The translations under genes and the position numbers were made by a program. The notes under the pieces are model-generated. The model was given only the letters and a program-made list of their open reading frames with translations. It did no database searches and was not told where the DNA came from. Positions 1 to 5,731 of a stretch of 21,756 nucleotides of DNA are shown here, in pieces (position 1 is the stretch's first letter; the number at the start of each line of letters is the position of its first letter). This DNA is from a virus, in IMG/VR virus record IMGVR_UViG_3300024520_000543, positions 1-21,756 of that record; one strand, given 5' to 3'.

Positions 1-726
1 ACCCTGAATGTATTTATTGGAAATTCGTCCGGTGTTGGGGCTGTTGGCACGTCCCATTCTCGAAATAGTTGCTTCGGGGCTGAGGCATGCAGTGGATTGG
101 CAGCGTCAGGGAATAATAATATCGGGATAGGTTATCAAGGCGGCGATAATATCACGACCGGGGATAATAATTTGATTCTCGGGTATCAGGTTGATGCTCA
201 GAGCGCCACGGCCTCGAACCAGATGAGCATCGGCAACCTGCTGTTTAGCGAGGGGATTGACGGGACGGGGACGACGCTCTCGTCAGGATTTCTGGGTATC
301 GCCACACCAACCCCTGCTGGCATCCTCTCCCTGGGCAACGCGACTGAGGGTGGCACCTGGGCGTTTAACAAAATTACTACCCGCGAGGTCCACACGCTCG
401 CTGCTGCCAACACCAGCGACACGACGACGATTACGATCCCCTCTGGAGCCTCGCTGCGTGGCTGTTCGTTCAACGTCGATACGGCAGTCACGACCAGCTC
501 CGCCACGAATACCTGGAGCGCCGCGTTTATTACTGGCTCCACCGCCGCGCTGGCGACGGCCGTCGCCGGGGCTTTGAACACCAAGGCGAACCAGCTCATT
601 GTCCCGGAGATTGCCTCTGCTGCAACAGAAATTCGTTTCACAGCGCCTGGGGCCGAAACTTTCACCGCCGGGGTGATTGAGGCCCTATGTATATATGAAT
701 CACTCACCAGCATGGCTGATGCATAA
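1..726 (+). CDS. Fibre-like structural protein, C-terminal part (left end cut)
   Basis: The reading frame is open from base 1 and ends at TAA 724-726, so only the last 241 residues are visible and the true start is outside the window. The first third is rich in Gly, Asn and Ile with recurring patterns such as GNNNIGIG and TGDNNLILG. These resemble the repeated turns of beta-roll or beta-helix stalks in trimeric phage fibres and adhesins. The remainder is Thr/Ala-rich beta-type sequence, with predicted strands around TTTITIPSGASLRG and EIRFTAPGAETF. It is followed after 12 bp by the next gene, preceded by an AAGGA ribosome site. Assignment to fibre, decoration or other virion surface protein is inference from composition; no enzymatic motif is seen. 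Confidence 0.7.
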   Translation, partial: TLNVFIGNSSGVGAVGTSHSRNSCFGAEACSGLAASGNNNIGIGYQGGDNITTGDNNLILGYQVDAQSATASNQMSIGNLLFSEGIDGTGTTLSSGFLGIATPTPAGILSLGNATEGGTWAFNKITTREVHTLAAANTSDTTTITIPSGASLRGCSFNVDTAVTTSSATNTWSAAFITGSTAALATAVAGALNTKANQLIVPEIASAATEIRFTAPGAETFTAGVIEALCIYESLTSMADA

Positions 727-738
727 GAAGGAAGCCCT

Positions 739-1131
739 ATGCGTACTGCTCTCGTCCTGCTCATTTTGATGTGTTCGGCAACAGCCCTCCACGCCGCAAC
801 CATGACAATTACCATTCCCGGGTCGCCTGGTGACCCGACAAGCCTGGCGGCCCAGGTGATCGAGGCGTTTGCTGAACGCTACAAGTGCGTCTCGCACGCT
901 ACAGACGTGCCAGGCACGCCGCAGGATGATACCATTGGCTGCGTGAAAGCGCGGGATGCGGACGGCGTCCCGACAACGACAGTCACCAAGGCCACGTTTG
1001 CCCAGGAGATTATTCGACGGTTTATCCGGGAGGTGTATAAAGCCAACCAGCGAGTGCTCGCAGCGGACGTGGCAGGGCAGGCAGCCGGGACGCAGGCGGA
1101 TATTGACTCTGCCCCGGTGGACGTGCAATAA
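739..1131 (+). CDS. Small protein with N-terminal signal peptide, unknown function
   Basis: A 130-aa product starts at ATG 739 behind a good AAGGA ribosome site (about 730-734). Residues 1-19 look like a signal peptide: Met-Arg, a run of Leu/Ile/Val, then ALHA before the predicted cleavage point. The rest contains a TITIPGSPGD start, a segment around AAQVIEAFAERY, and a helical segment near FAQEIIRRFIREVYKANQR. This layout recalls small phage proteins placed near head genes whose members carry a similar AFxxxY plus long-helix pattern, but I cannot name a family. A secretion signal is unusual for a gene inside a virion operon. It could act in the envelope, or the N-terminus could be a hydrophobic assembly segment. 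The stop abuts the next start codon. Confidence 0.7.
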   Translation: MRTALVLLILMCSATALHAATMTITIPGSPGDPTSLAAQVIEAFAERYKCVSHATDVPGTPQDDTIGCVKARDADGVPTTTVTKATFAQEIIRRFIREVYKANQRVLAADVAGQAAGTQADIDSAPVDVQ

Positions 1132-1485
1132 ATGGTCAACCTTTTATCACCATGGGGGGCACGGGTGCCAGTCTTGCAGAATCGTGGCGCGGTGACCGTG
1201 GCGACGGGCGTGTTGACGTTGGTCGGGGTCGGGTCGTACACGGTCACAGGGGAAGGGGCCGTAGCGGATACGGTGGACACCATTAACGGGCTGCCGGCGG
1301 GAGGTATTGCCGTGCTCCGCCCGACGAGTGGCGCGGTCACCATTACCGTGTCGCACGGCACAGGCAACCTGCATTTGCTGAACTCGTTGAGTTGCCTGCT
1401 CAACCAGGCGAACGATACCATCATGCTGATTTCGCCGGACGGGTCGGCAGTGGAAGAACTCTCGCGGTCGAACAATCCGGCGTAA
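1132..1485 (+). CDS. Small fibre-type beta-rich structural protein
   Basis: A 117-aa product whose ATG follows directly on the upstream TAA, indicating translational coupling. The sequence is nearly all short beta segments (AVTVATGVLTLVGVG, AVTITVSHGTGNLHL) and ends DTIMLISPDGSAVEELSRSN. The same closing pattern (D-T-x-x-L followed by D-G-x and ELSRS) ends the fibre encoded at 15808-16923, so the two probably share a C-terminal fold. Proteins of this type are usually trimeric fibre tips or capsid decorations; that is inference. No catalytic residues are recognised. Confidence 0.65.
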   Translation: MVNLLSPWGARVPVLQNRGAVTVATGVLTLVGVGSYTVTGEGAVADTVDTINGLPAGGIAVLRPTSGAVTITVSHGTGNLHLLNSLSCLLNQANDTIMLISPDGSAVEELSRSNNPA

Positions 1486-1497
1486 GGATGGCTGGCC

Positions 1498-2070
1498 ATG
1501 GTGCCGTACTACGGAGATTTCAGCGAAGACGCCACGGTCCTGATGCCATGGCATTCGTTCGACGCTGGCGGGGCGAGCGTGACCGCCGGCGGATTTGTCG
1601 CCGCCGATGTCAAGATCTACAAGGACGGCGGACTGACGGAGAAAGCGACGACCAATGGCGTCACGGTGACCACGGATTTCGATAGCCGTACCGGCTTGCA
1701 CCTGGTGACGCTCGACACCTCGAATGATACCGGCGATGCCGGATTTTGGGTGACCGGGAGCGACTACCTCGTGGCGATTGATGCCGTGACCGTGGATAGC
1801 CAGTCGCTCCGCTTTTGGGTGGGGGCGCTGAGCATCGAGAACCGGGCCGGGAGCGCCGGGGACTTTCTCGATGTCGCCAATGGCGTGGAAACGGGCCTGA
1901 CGGTGCGGGAGGCCTTGCGGGTCATCGCGGCCGCCTGTGCCGGCAAAGCGTCGGGCTTGGCGACGACCACGGCGGTCTATCGCAATGCCGAGGCCGACTC
2001 GAAGGATCGGATCACGGCGACGGTCGACGTAAGCGGAAATCGGTCGGCCGTGACGTTGGATCTGACCTGA
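1498..2070 (+). CDS. Phage structural protein of unknown function (190 aa)
   Basis: Start ATG 1498 has an AAGGA ribosome site about 8 bp upstream. The N-terminal half (residues 1-115) reads as a beta-sandwich, with a GDFSEDATVLMPWHSFDAGG opening and alternating strands through DVKIYKDGGLTEKAT and GFWVTGSDYLVAID. The C-terminal half carries a helical EALRVIAAACAGKASGLAT segment followed by strands ending NRSAVTLDLT. This two-part layout recurs among uncharacterised proteins encoded between capsid and head-tail connector genes of siphophages. It may be a capsid-bound or neck-associated spike. The TGA stop overlaps the next ATG (TGATG), so the two are probably co-translated. Confidence 0.65.
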   Translation: MVPYYGDFSEDATVLMPWHSFDAGGASVTAGGFVAADVKIYKDGGLTEKATTNGVTVTTDFDSRTGLHLVTLDTSNDTGDAGFWVTGSDYLVAIDAVTVDSQSLRFWVGALSIENRAGSAGDFLDVANGVETGLTVREALRVIAAACAGKASGLATTTAVYRNAEADSKDRITATVDVSGNRSAVTLDLT

Positions 2071-2315
2071 TGTTCGGGCGCCGCTTTTTCGGGCATCGAC
2101 ATTTTGGCCCGCGCTACTGGGGGCCAATTGGAGTCTTGAGTGTACGGTTCAGTTTTGATGCGTCTGCACGAATCACCTCCCATCCAGGAATGGATAGGTC
2201 GAGCAATTCCTGGATGGGAACCGACTTCTCTGAGCGGTCATCTCCGGGAAAAGACCGCTCAGACCGCTCATTTCCAGGGGATGACCGCTCAGACCGCTCA
2301 TTTCCAGGAACGTAA
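2070..2315 (+). CDS. Small phage protein with aromatic N-terminus and decapeptide repeats
   Basis: The ATG at 2070 overlaps the upstream TGA by one base, so this frame is probably translated by reinitiation. It gives 81 residues. The start is rich in Phe, Gly and Arg (MFGRRFFGHRHFGPRYWGP), a pattern common in short phage proteins that follow this kind of upstream gene. The C-terminus consists of near-perfect ten-residue repeats (DRSDRSFPG twice, plus a diverged copy) encoded by 30-bp tandem DNA repeats. An alternative overlapping frame (GTG 2140 to 2325, 61 aa, GGAG upstream) is also open, but the coupled start and N-terminal composition favour this one. Confidence 0.6.
   Translation: MFGRRFFGHRHFGPRYWGPIGVLSVRFSFDASARITSHPGMDRSSNSWMGTDFSERSSPGKDRSDRSFPGDDRSDRSFPGT
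2179..2218. repeat. 13-bp perfect inverted repeat
   Basis: Arms at 2179-2191 (CCCATCCAGGAAT) and 2206-2218 are exact reverse complements, separated by 14 bases. There is no T-run after it, so it is not a canonical terminator. It lies within the 81-aa gene, just before the 30-bp repeats. Confidence 0.8.
2223..2312 (+). repeat. 30-bp direct repeat, three copies
   Basis: Copies start near 2223, 2253 and 2283. The second and third share 26 identical bases (2253-2278 and 2283-2308); the first matches at about 19 of 26. Each copy itself contains two GACCGCTC-like half repeats. The period is a multiple of three and keeps the frame open, giving decapeptide repeats in the 2070-2315 product. TGAGCGGTC (2231-2239) and GACCGCTCA (2253-2261) are also perfectly inverted. 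Confidence 0.85.
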
Positions 2316-2332
2316 AGGCGGGTAAGAGTACT

Positions 2333-2641
2333 ATGGCTCTCGTTGGACGTTTTACCAAAAACCCGTCAGAAGAATATGACATTGACATTGACTATACCAG
2401 CAAGCTGCCAACAGGCGCCGCGCTCAGCACTATTGCGATGAATGCAATTGACCTGAGCGATAATAGCGATGTGACCGCTACCGTCTTGAACTCAGCGACT
2501 GGCACGGTCTCTGGAGACAAAGCCGTCATCGGCGTGCAAGCCGGTACAGACTTGGCTGATTATAAAATCACCTTCACGTCAACATTAGACACGGCTGATA
2601 TTATCGAAGACGAAATCATTATGCGTGTCAGGGAGACGTAA
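2333..2641 (+). CDS. Small virion-module protein, unknown function (102 aa)
   Basis: The ATG at 2333 follows a purine-rich GGCGGGTAAGAG stretch. The product is acidic and beta-rich, opening MALVGRFTKNPSEEYDIDID and ending with strands TDLADYKITFTSTL and IIEDEIIMRVRET. Short proteins of this look occur immediately before the gp6-like connector in siphophages, where the recurring theme is a K-x-P-x-E-x-x-D-x-D-I-D-Y start and an Ig-like beta fold. A capsid-decoration or neck role is possible. The stop lies just before the connector start at 2643. Confidence 0.6.
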   Translation: MALVGRFTKNPSEEYDIDIDYTSKLPTGAALSTIAMNAIDLSDNSDVTATVLNSATGTVSGDKAVIGVQAGTDLADYKITFTSTLDTADIIEDEIIMRVRET

Positions 2642-2642
2642 G

Positions 2643-3245
2643 ATGCCGCTGACTCTTGCACAAACCGTAGGCCCGACAATAGAGCCTGTGACGACGGACG
2701 AAGCGAAAGACCATCTTCGCATTGACATTCCCGATGACGACTCCTTGATAGATGTTTTGATAACAGCGGCCAGGGCAGACGTCGAAGTCTGGACCCGTCG
2801 GCAAATATTGACGGCAACGTGGAAACTGTATTTGGACGCCTGGCCTTCGGGGACGACGCCCATCAGGCTTCCGAAACCCCCGACGGCTTCCGTCGCCAGC
2901 ATCAAATATCAGGATGGGGACGACGTCCAGCAAACCCTGGCAGGGACGGTGTACCAAACAGACCTGATCAGCGAGCCGGCACGCATCGCCCTGGTCGACG
3001 GTCAGGTGTGGCCCAGCTTGAAAGCCGGGGCCATCAATGCCATTGTCATCGAGTACGTGGCCGGGTGGGCAACCGTTGCCGCCGTGCCCTCGCAGATCAA
3101 ACACGCCATCAAGCTGATTGTCGGCGACCTGTACGAACACAGGGAATCAACGATTGATATTGTGCCGGGGCTCGTGTCCAGGGTCGACAACAACCTGACA
3201 ATCCAACGACTGCTCTGGATGCAGCGGCGGGAGTTTATTGGATGA
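2643..3245 (+). CDS. Head-tail connector protein (gp6-like)
   Basis: A 200-aa product from ATG 2643, with a GGGAG ribosome site upstream; a GTG 18 bp earlier is in frame but lies inside the preceding gene. The N-terminus shows the connector signature: PVTTDEAKDHLRIDIPDDDSL, followed by LITAARADVEVWTRRQIL. This matches the helical bundle of HK97 gp6 / Phage_connect proteins that form a ring beneath the portal. The middle has a WPSGTTPIRLPKPPTASV strand region and YQDGDDVQQTL. The C-terminus is helical (IKHAIKLIVGDLYEHRE). It overlaps the head-tail adaptor by 4 bp (ATGA), the usual partner in the neck. Confidence 0.85.
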   Translation: MPLTLAQTVGPTIEPVTTDEAKDHLRIDIPDDDSLIDVLITAARADVEVWTRRQILTATWKLYLDAWPSGTTPIRLPKPPTASVASIKYQDGDDVQQTLAGTVYQTDLISEPARIALVDGQVWPSLKAGAINAIVIEYVAGWATVAAVPSQIKHAIKLIVGDLYEHRESTIDIVPGLVSRVDNNLTIQRLLWMQRREFIG

Positions 3246-3562
3246 ACGCAGGCCAGCTTCGCCATAGATTGAACGTCCAGACCAAGGTCGAAACGCGAGA
3301 CACCAGGGGCGGTGTCACCGAAACCTGGAGTACCGCGGTAACCCGTTGGGGTTCTATTATGCCGCTCTCCATGAAGCAACAGATGGAAGCAGACCAGCTG
3401 GACGCCAAGGTGAGCCATCGAATCGTCATGCGCTATTTCTCGGGCCTGACGGATCAGCACAGGCTCCTGGAAGGCTCCTCGAGAGTCTTCCATATCTCGT
3501 CTATCAAGAACGTGTCCGAACGTGACAAGACGTCTGAGATACTGGCAATGGAGCAAGTCTAA
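3242..3562 (+). CDS. Head-tail adaptor (phage head-tail joining protein)
   Basis: A 106-aa product whose ATG overlaps the upstream TGA. It begins MNAGQLRHRLNVQTKVETRD, with GGVTETW and AVTRWGSI following. This is the typical N-terminus of the head-tail joining family (HK97 gp7 / SPP1 gp16 type), in which L-R-x-R-(I/V) and a conserved Trp-Ala/Gly-x-I motif recur. The middle contains VSHRIVMRYFSGLTDQHRL, the family's strand matching 'T-H-x-V-x-x-R-Y'. Length is normal. It should form the ring joining connector to tail terminator. Confidence 0.85.
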   Translation: MNAGQLRHRLNVQTKVETRDTRGGVTETWSTAVTRWGSIMPLSMKQQMEADQLDAKVSHRIVMRYFSGLTDQHRLLEGSSRVFHISSIKNVSERDKTSEILAMEQV

Positions 3563-3564
3563 TA

Positions 3565-3651
3565 ATGGTTCGTGTGGACAGCTCGCTACAGATAACCTAC
3601 GAGCAAGATGTCTTAAACAACTACGAACGAGATGTGGGACAAGACGACTGA
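3565..3651 (+). CDS. Possible 28-aa peptide between neck genes
   Basis: ATG 3565 lies 2 bp after the adaptor stop and the frame ends TGA 3649-3651, where the A begins the next ATG. The frame fills the gap exactly and couples the adaptor to the gp10-like gene. The predicted peptide is acidic and polar (MVRVDSSLQITYEQDV followed by a DV-GQDD end). A GGAG at 3550-3553 could serve as ribosome site. It may be only a coupling device for reinitiation; no homology is recognised. Confidence 0.35.
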   Translation: MVRVDSSLQITYEQDVLNNYERDVGQDD

Positions 3652-4085
3652 TGCGATTCGATGTGAGCATAGACGGCGATGCCGAACTCCAACGGGCCAT
3701 CGGCAGTTTGCTTCCGAAGCTTGAGAAGAAGGTCTTGCGTCAAGCCATGCGCGAAGCGGCAAAAAGCCTCCTGCTAGATGTGCGTGCAGCCATACGGCAG
3801 ATACGACAAACCGGAAAGCAGACTGATCCTCTTTCCAGAGGCATGACCATAAAAGCCCTGAAGCGGGGCAGGATAGGGGTCAGAATTGAAACGCCGACCC
3901 GTGCCAAACTTGGCATACCGGCCAGCGCCAAGAACTACTACCCGGCCCATATAGAACTTGGCAGCAGGAACGAACCAGCAGAACCGTATATGCGTGGTCC
4001 GCTTGACCAAGGCAGGCAAGAGCTTACACGCAAGGCCAGGAATCGCATTATCGCAGGAATAGAACGCGAGGCAGGCCGTGGCTGA
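3651..4085 (+). CDS. HK97 gp10-like neck/tail-completion protein
   Basis: A 144-aa product starting at ATG 3651 through a TGATG overlap. The N-terminus MRFDVSIDGDAELQRAIGSL, followed by helix LEKKVLRQAMREAAKSLLLDVRAAI, matches the HK97-gp10_like family, in which an N-terminal helix pair leads to a beta domain. The middle LKRGRIGVRIETPTRAKLG and YYPAHIELGSR (family pattern 'Y-x-x-x-x-E-x-G') and C-terminal AEPYMRGPLD (family 'PFLRPA') all agree. Family members help complete or join tails to heads. The C-terminal end overlaps the next gene by 8 bp. Confidence 0.85.
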   Translation: MRFDVSIDGDAELQRAIGSLLPKLEKKVLRQAMREAAKSLLLDVRAAIRQIRQTGKQTDPLSRGMTIKALKRGRIGVRIETPTRAKLGIPASAKNYYPAHIELGSRNEPAEPYMRGPLDQGRQELTRKARNRIIAGIEREAGRG

Positions 4086-4485
4086 CCTGAAGGTGGGACT
4101 TTATGCATTCCTGACGGGCAACAGCAACGTCACGGATGAGGTGGGTACGCGCATCTATCCGTTGCTGGCGCCAGCCACGGCAGCCTTGCCATTCATGACG
4201 TATCAGCGCATAGCGCGGCAGGAAACGGCACACCTGACAGGACTTTCGCAGCTTGTTTTTGCTGCATACCAATTCGATATTTGGGGGAGCACGGTTGCGG
4301 AGGCAGAAGACGCTTTGCTGGCTATCCTGGCAGAGCTTGATGGATATAGAGGACTCATGGGGACGGTACGGATTTCCAGGCTCTTGGTAACGAGTATTCT
4401 GGATGGCCTGGAAGACCCGTCGGATGGCAGAACGCTGGGCATATGGCGGCATACCATCACGGCTGATATCTGGTTCCAAGCATAG
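4078..4485 (+). CDS. Tail terminator / tail completion protein (DUF3168)
   Basis: A 135-aa product from GTG 4078, overlapping the upstream gene by 8 bp. The features of DUF3168 are present: an N-terminal helix ending in YAFLTGNSNVTDEVGTRIYP, then APATAALPFMTYQRI, then FDIWGSTVAEAEDALLAILAEL and a final strand ITADIWFQA. Members resemble lambda gpU and cap the tail tube after assembly. Position between gp10-like and tail-tube genes is standard. Confidence 0.85.
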   Translation: MADLKVGLYAFLTGNSNVTDEVGTRIYPLLAPATAALPFMTYQRIARQETAHLTGLSQLVFAAYQFDIWGSTVAEAEDALLAILAELDGYRGLMGTVRISRLLVTSILDGLEDPSDGRTLGIWRHTITADIWFQA

Positions 4486-4495
4486 GGGAAAGTCA

Positions 4496-4921
4496 ATGGC
4501 TTCACCATCGGTAGACCTTGGGTCGGGATTTGCGCTGACGTTGTCAGGCTTCACCATGGAAGCGCTGAACGCCAGATGGACAGGCGTCGAGCGAGAAGCA
4601 GTTGATACGACCCACTTGGGTACGGCTGCTGCTGGTGCCAACACGTTCGGGAACAGAACATTCATGGCAGGGCGTATGGTGAATCCCGGACAGATCGAAG
4701 GCAGTTTTCATTTCACACCCGATGATGAACCGCCCATCGAAGATGCCATTACGACCGTCACGGCGACGTGGCCAAGCACAGGCGCTACGACTGCAAGTAC
4801 ATGGGTCGCCCAGGGTTTCATGCAATCCTTTGACGTAGACGGGATCGGCATCGACGAAAAGATGGTCGTCAATGCTGTGGTCAAATTGACCAGCGGAGTC
4901 ACCGTCACGGCAGCAACCTAA
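4496..4921 (+). CDS. Major tail tube protein
   Basis: A 141-aa product from ATG 4496 with GGGGAAAG upstream; in-frame sequence further upstream overlaps the DUF3168 gene and is not needed. It shows the tail-tube beta layout: a LGSGFALTLSGFTMEALNAR start, the exposed loop VEREAVDTTHLGTAAAG, a GQIEGSFHFTPDDEP core, and late strands ATWPSTGATTASTWVAQGFM and KMVVNAVVKLTSGVTV. Ring-forming tube proteins of this size recur in siphophages next to the frameshifted chaperone gene, as here. It would polymerise around the tape measure. Confidence 0.75.
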   Translation: MASPSVDLGSGFALTLSGFTMEALNARWTGVEREAVDTTHLGTAAAGANTFGNRTFMAGRMVNPGQIEGSFHFTPDDEPPIEDAITTVTATWPSTGATTASTWVAQGFMQSFDVDGIGIDEKMVVNAVVKLTSGVTVTAAT

Positions 4922-4933
4922 CATGGAGTTCCT

Positions 4934-5344
4934 ATGCTGACGCGGGAAATGATCTTGTCATTGATGGACTTCGAGAAAGAGGAAGTCCACGTGCCGGAAT
5001 GGAACGGCTCAGTCTATATACGAACCATGAGCGCCCTGGCCAGAGATTGGATGCAGGTCTGGTTCATGAAGTACAGCTTGCAGGATGACGGGCAGCGTGA
5101 TGCTGCTGCCCTGATAGGCATGCAAGCGGCTATGGTATCGTACTGCCTTTGCAATGAAGACGGCGAGCTGCTATTTGACGATGACGAAGGCCGGGCGATC
5201 CTGTCCAGGAAGAACGGCCAGGTCATCAGCAGGTTGTATGACATCGCTTCTCGCGTCAATAAGATGGACGACGACGAAGTGCAAGGGGAAAAAAAAGACT
5301 TGCAACGAGCCCCTATAAACGGTTCAAGTACGCCCTCTGTATAG
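4934..5344 (+). CDS. Tail assembly chaperone (gpG-like, zero-frame product)
   Basis: A 136-aa product from ATG 4934 with GGAG about 6 bp upstream. It begins MLTREMILSLMDFEKEEVHV followed by PEWNGSVYIRTMSALARDW, the pattern of siphophage tail chaperones that coat the tape measure during tail assembly (lambda gpG role). The C-terminus becomes Lys/Asp-rich around a run of eight A residues in the DNA (5289-5296), after which the zero frame ends within 16 codons. This is the classical arrangement for a programmed -1 frameshift producing a longer GT-type fusion. Confidence 0.8.
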   Translation: MLTREMILSLMDFEKEEVHVPEWNGSVYIRTMSALARDWMQVWFMKYSLQDDGQRDAAALIGMQAAMVSYCLCNEDGELLFDDDEGRAILSRKNGQVISRLYDIASRVNKMDDDEVQGEKKDLQRAPINGSSTPSV

Positions 5345-5646
5345 CCTTGGGCTGTACGATGAGAGAGCTTCCTTTCCGCATGACGGCTGCTGAACTTCAG
5401 CAGTGGTGGGTACTGTATCAGATCGAACCATGGGGAGAAAAGCGTGCAGACCTACGAATGGCCATCCAGACAGCCGCCATGGTTAGGATGTGGGCCAGCG
5501 ACCCCTCGAAGATTACGGCCAATTCTTTCATGCCAGACTTTTACCGAGAGTTTGATACCAGAAGAAAACAACCGACGCCAGAAAGGACTGCCAGGGCCTT
5601 CAAGACCTTGGCCCTTCTGGGCGTGGGCACCATGCAGGAAGGGTAG
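4934..5646 (+). CDS. Tail chaperone GT fusion made by -1 frameshift
   Basis: After the A-run the -1 frame continues SPYKRFKYALCIALGCTMR, then LPFRMTAAELQQWWVLYQIEPWGEKRADLRM, and ends at TAG 5644-5646. The joined protein would have about 237 residues: 121 from the zero frame and 116 from the -1 frame. The join is seamless, with family-like sequence (LALGCT..EL..RMT..E...W..Y) starting directly after the slip. There is no ATG or ribosome site for independent expression of the second part; its first start-like codon is a TTG at 5347, already inside conserved sequence. In lambda-type phages the GT form recruits tube subunits to the tape measure. Confidence 0.75.
5290..5296 (+). promoter_or_regulatory. 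-1 ribosomal frameshift slippery site
   Basis: The zero-frame codons are GGG GAA AAA AAA GAC, giving the heptamer A AAA AAA at 5290-5296 followed by G. Slipping by -1 enters the frame that runs to 5646. A possible downstream hairpin pairs 5327-5334 with 5348-5356, but it is about 30 nt away and weak. Confidence 0.75.
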
Positions 5647-5724
5647 GTGGAAGGATTGGCGATTGCAAGGCAAGCTGAAGCAAGGCGCCATCCTATGCTA
5701 TCTGAATGCCTAATGCAAGGATAA
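5647..5724 (+). CDS. Possible 25-aa peptide before the tape measure
   Basis: A GTG directly follows the TAG of the chaperone fusion and opens a 25-codon frame ending TAA 5722-5724, filling most of the 85-bp gap to the tape-measure gene. The predicted peptide is VEGLAIARQAEARRHPMLSE plus a short tail. Some related phages have a short extra gene at this spot, but this one is too small to assign. It may serve only for coupling. Confidence 0.2.
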   Translation: MEGLAIARQAEARRHPMLSECLMQG

Positions 5725-5731
5725 AACGCAT

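Noticed and set aside
1147-2127. 326-codon minus-strand frame
   Set aside because: Antisense shadow of two + strand structural genes, with His/Arg/Gly-rich non-protein-like composition.
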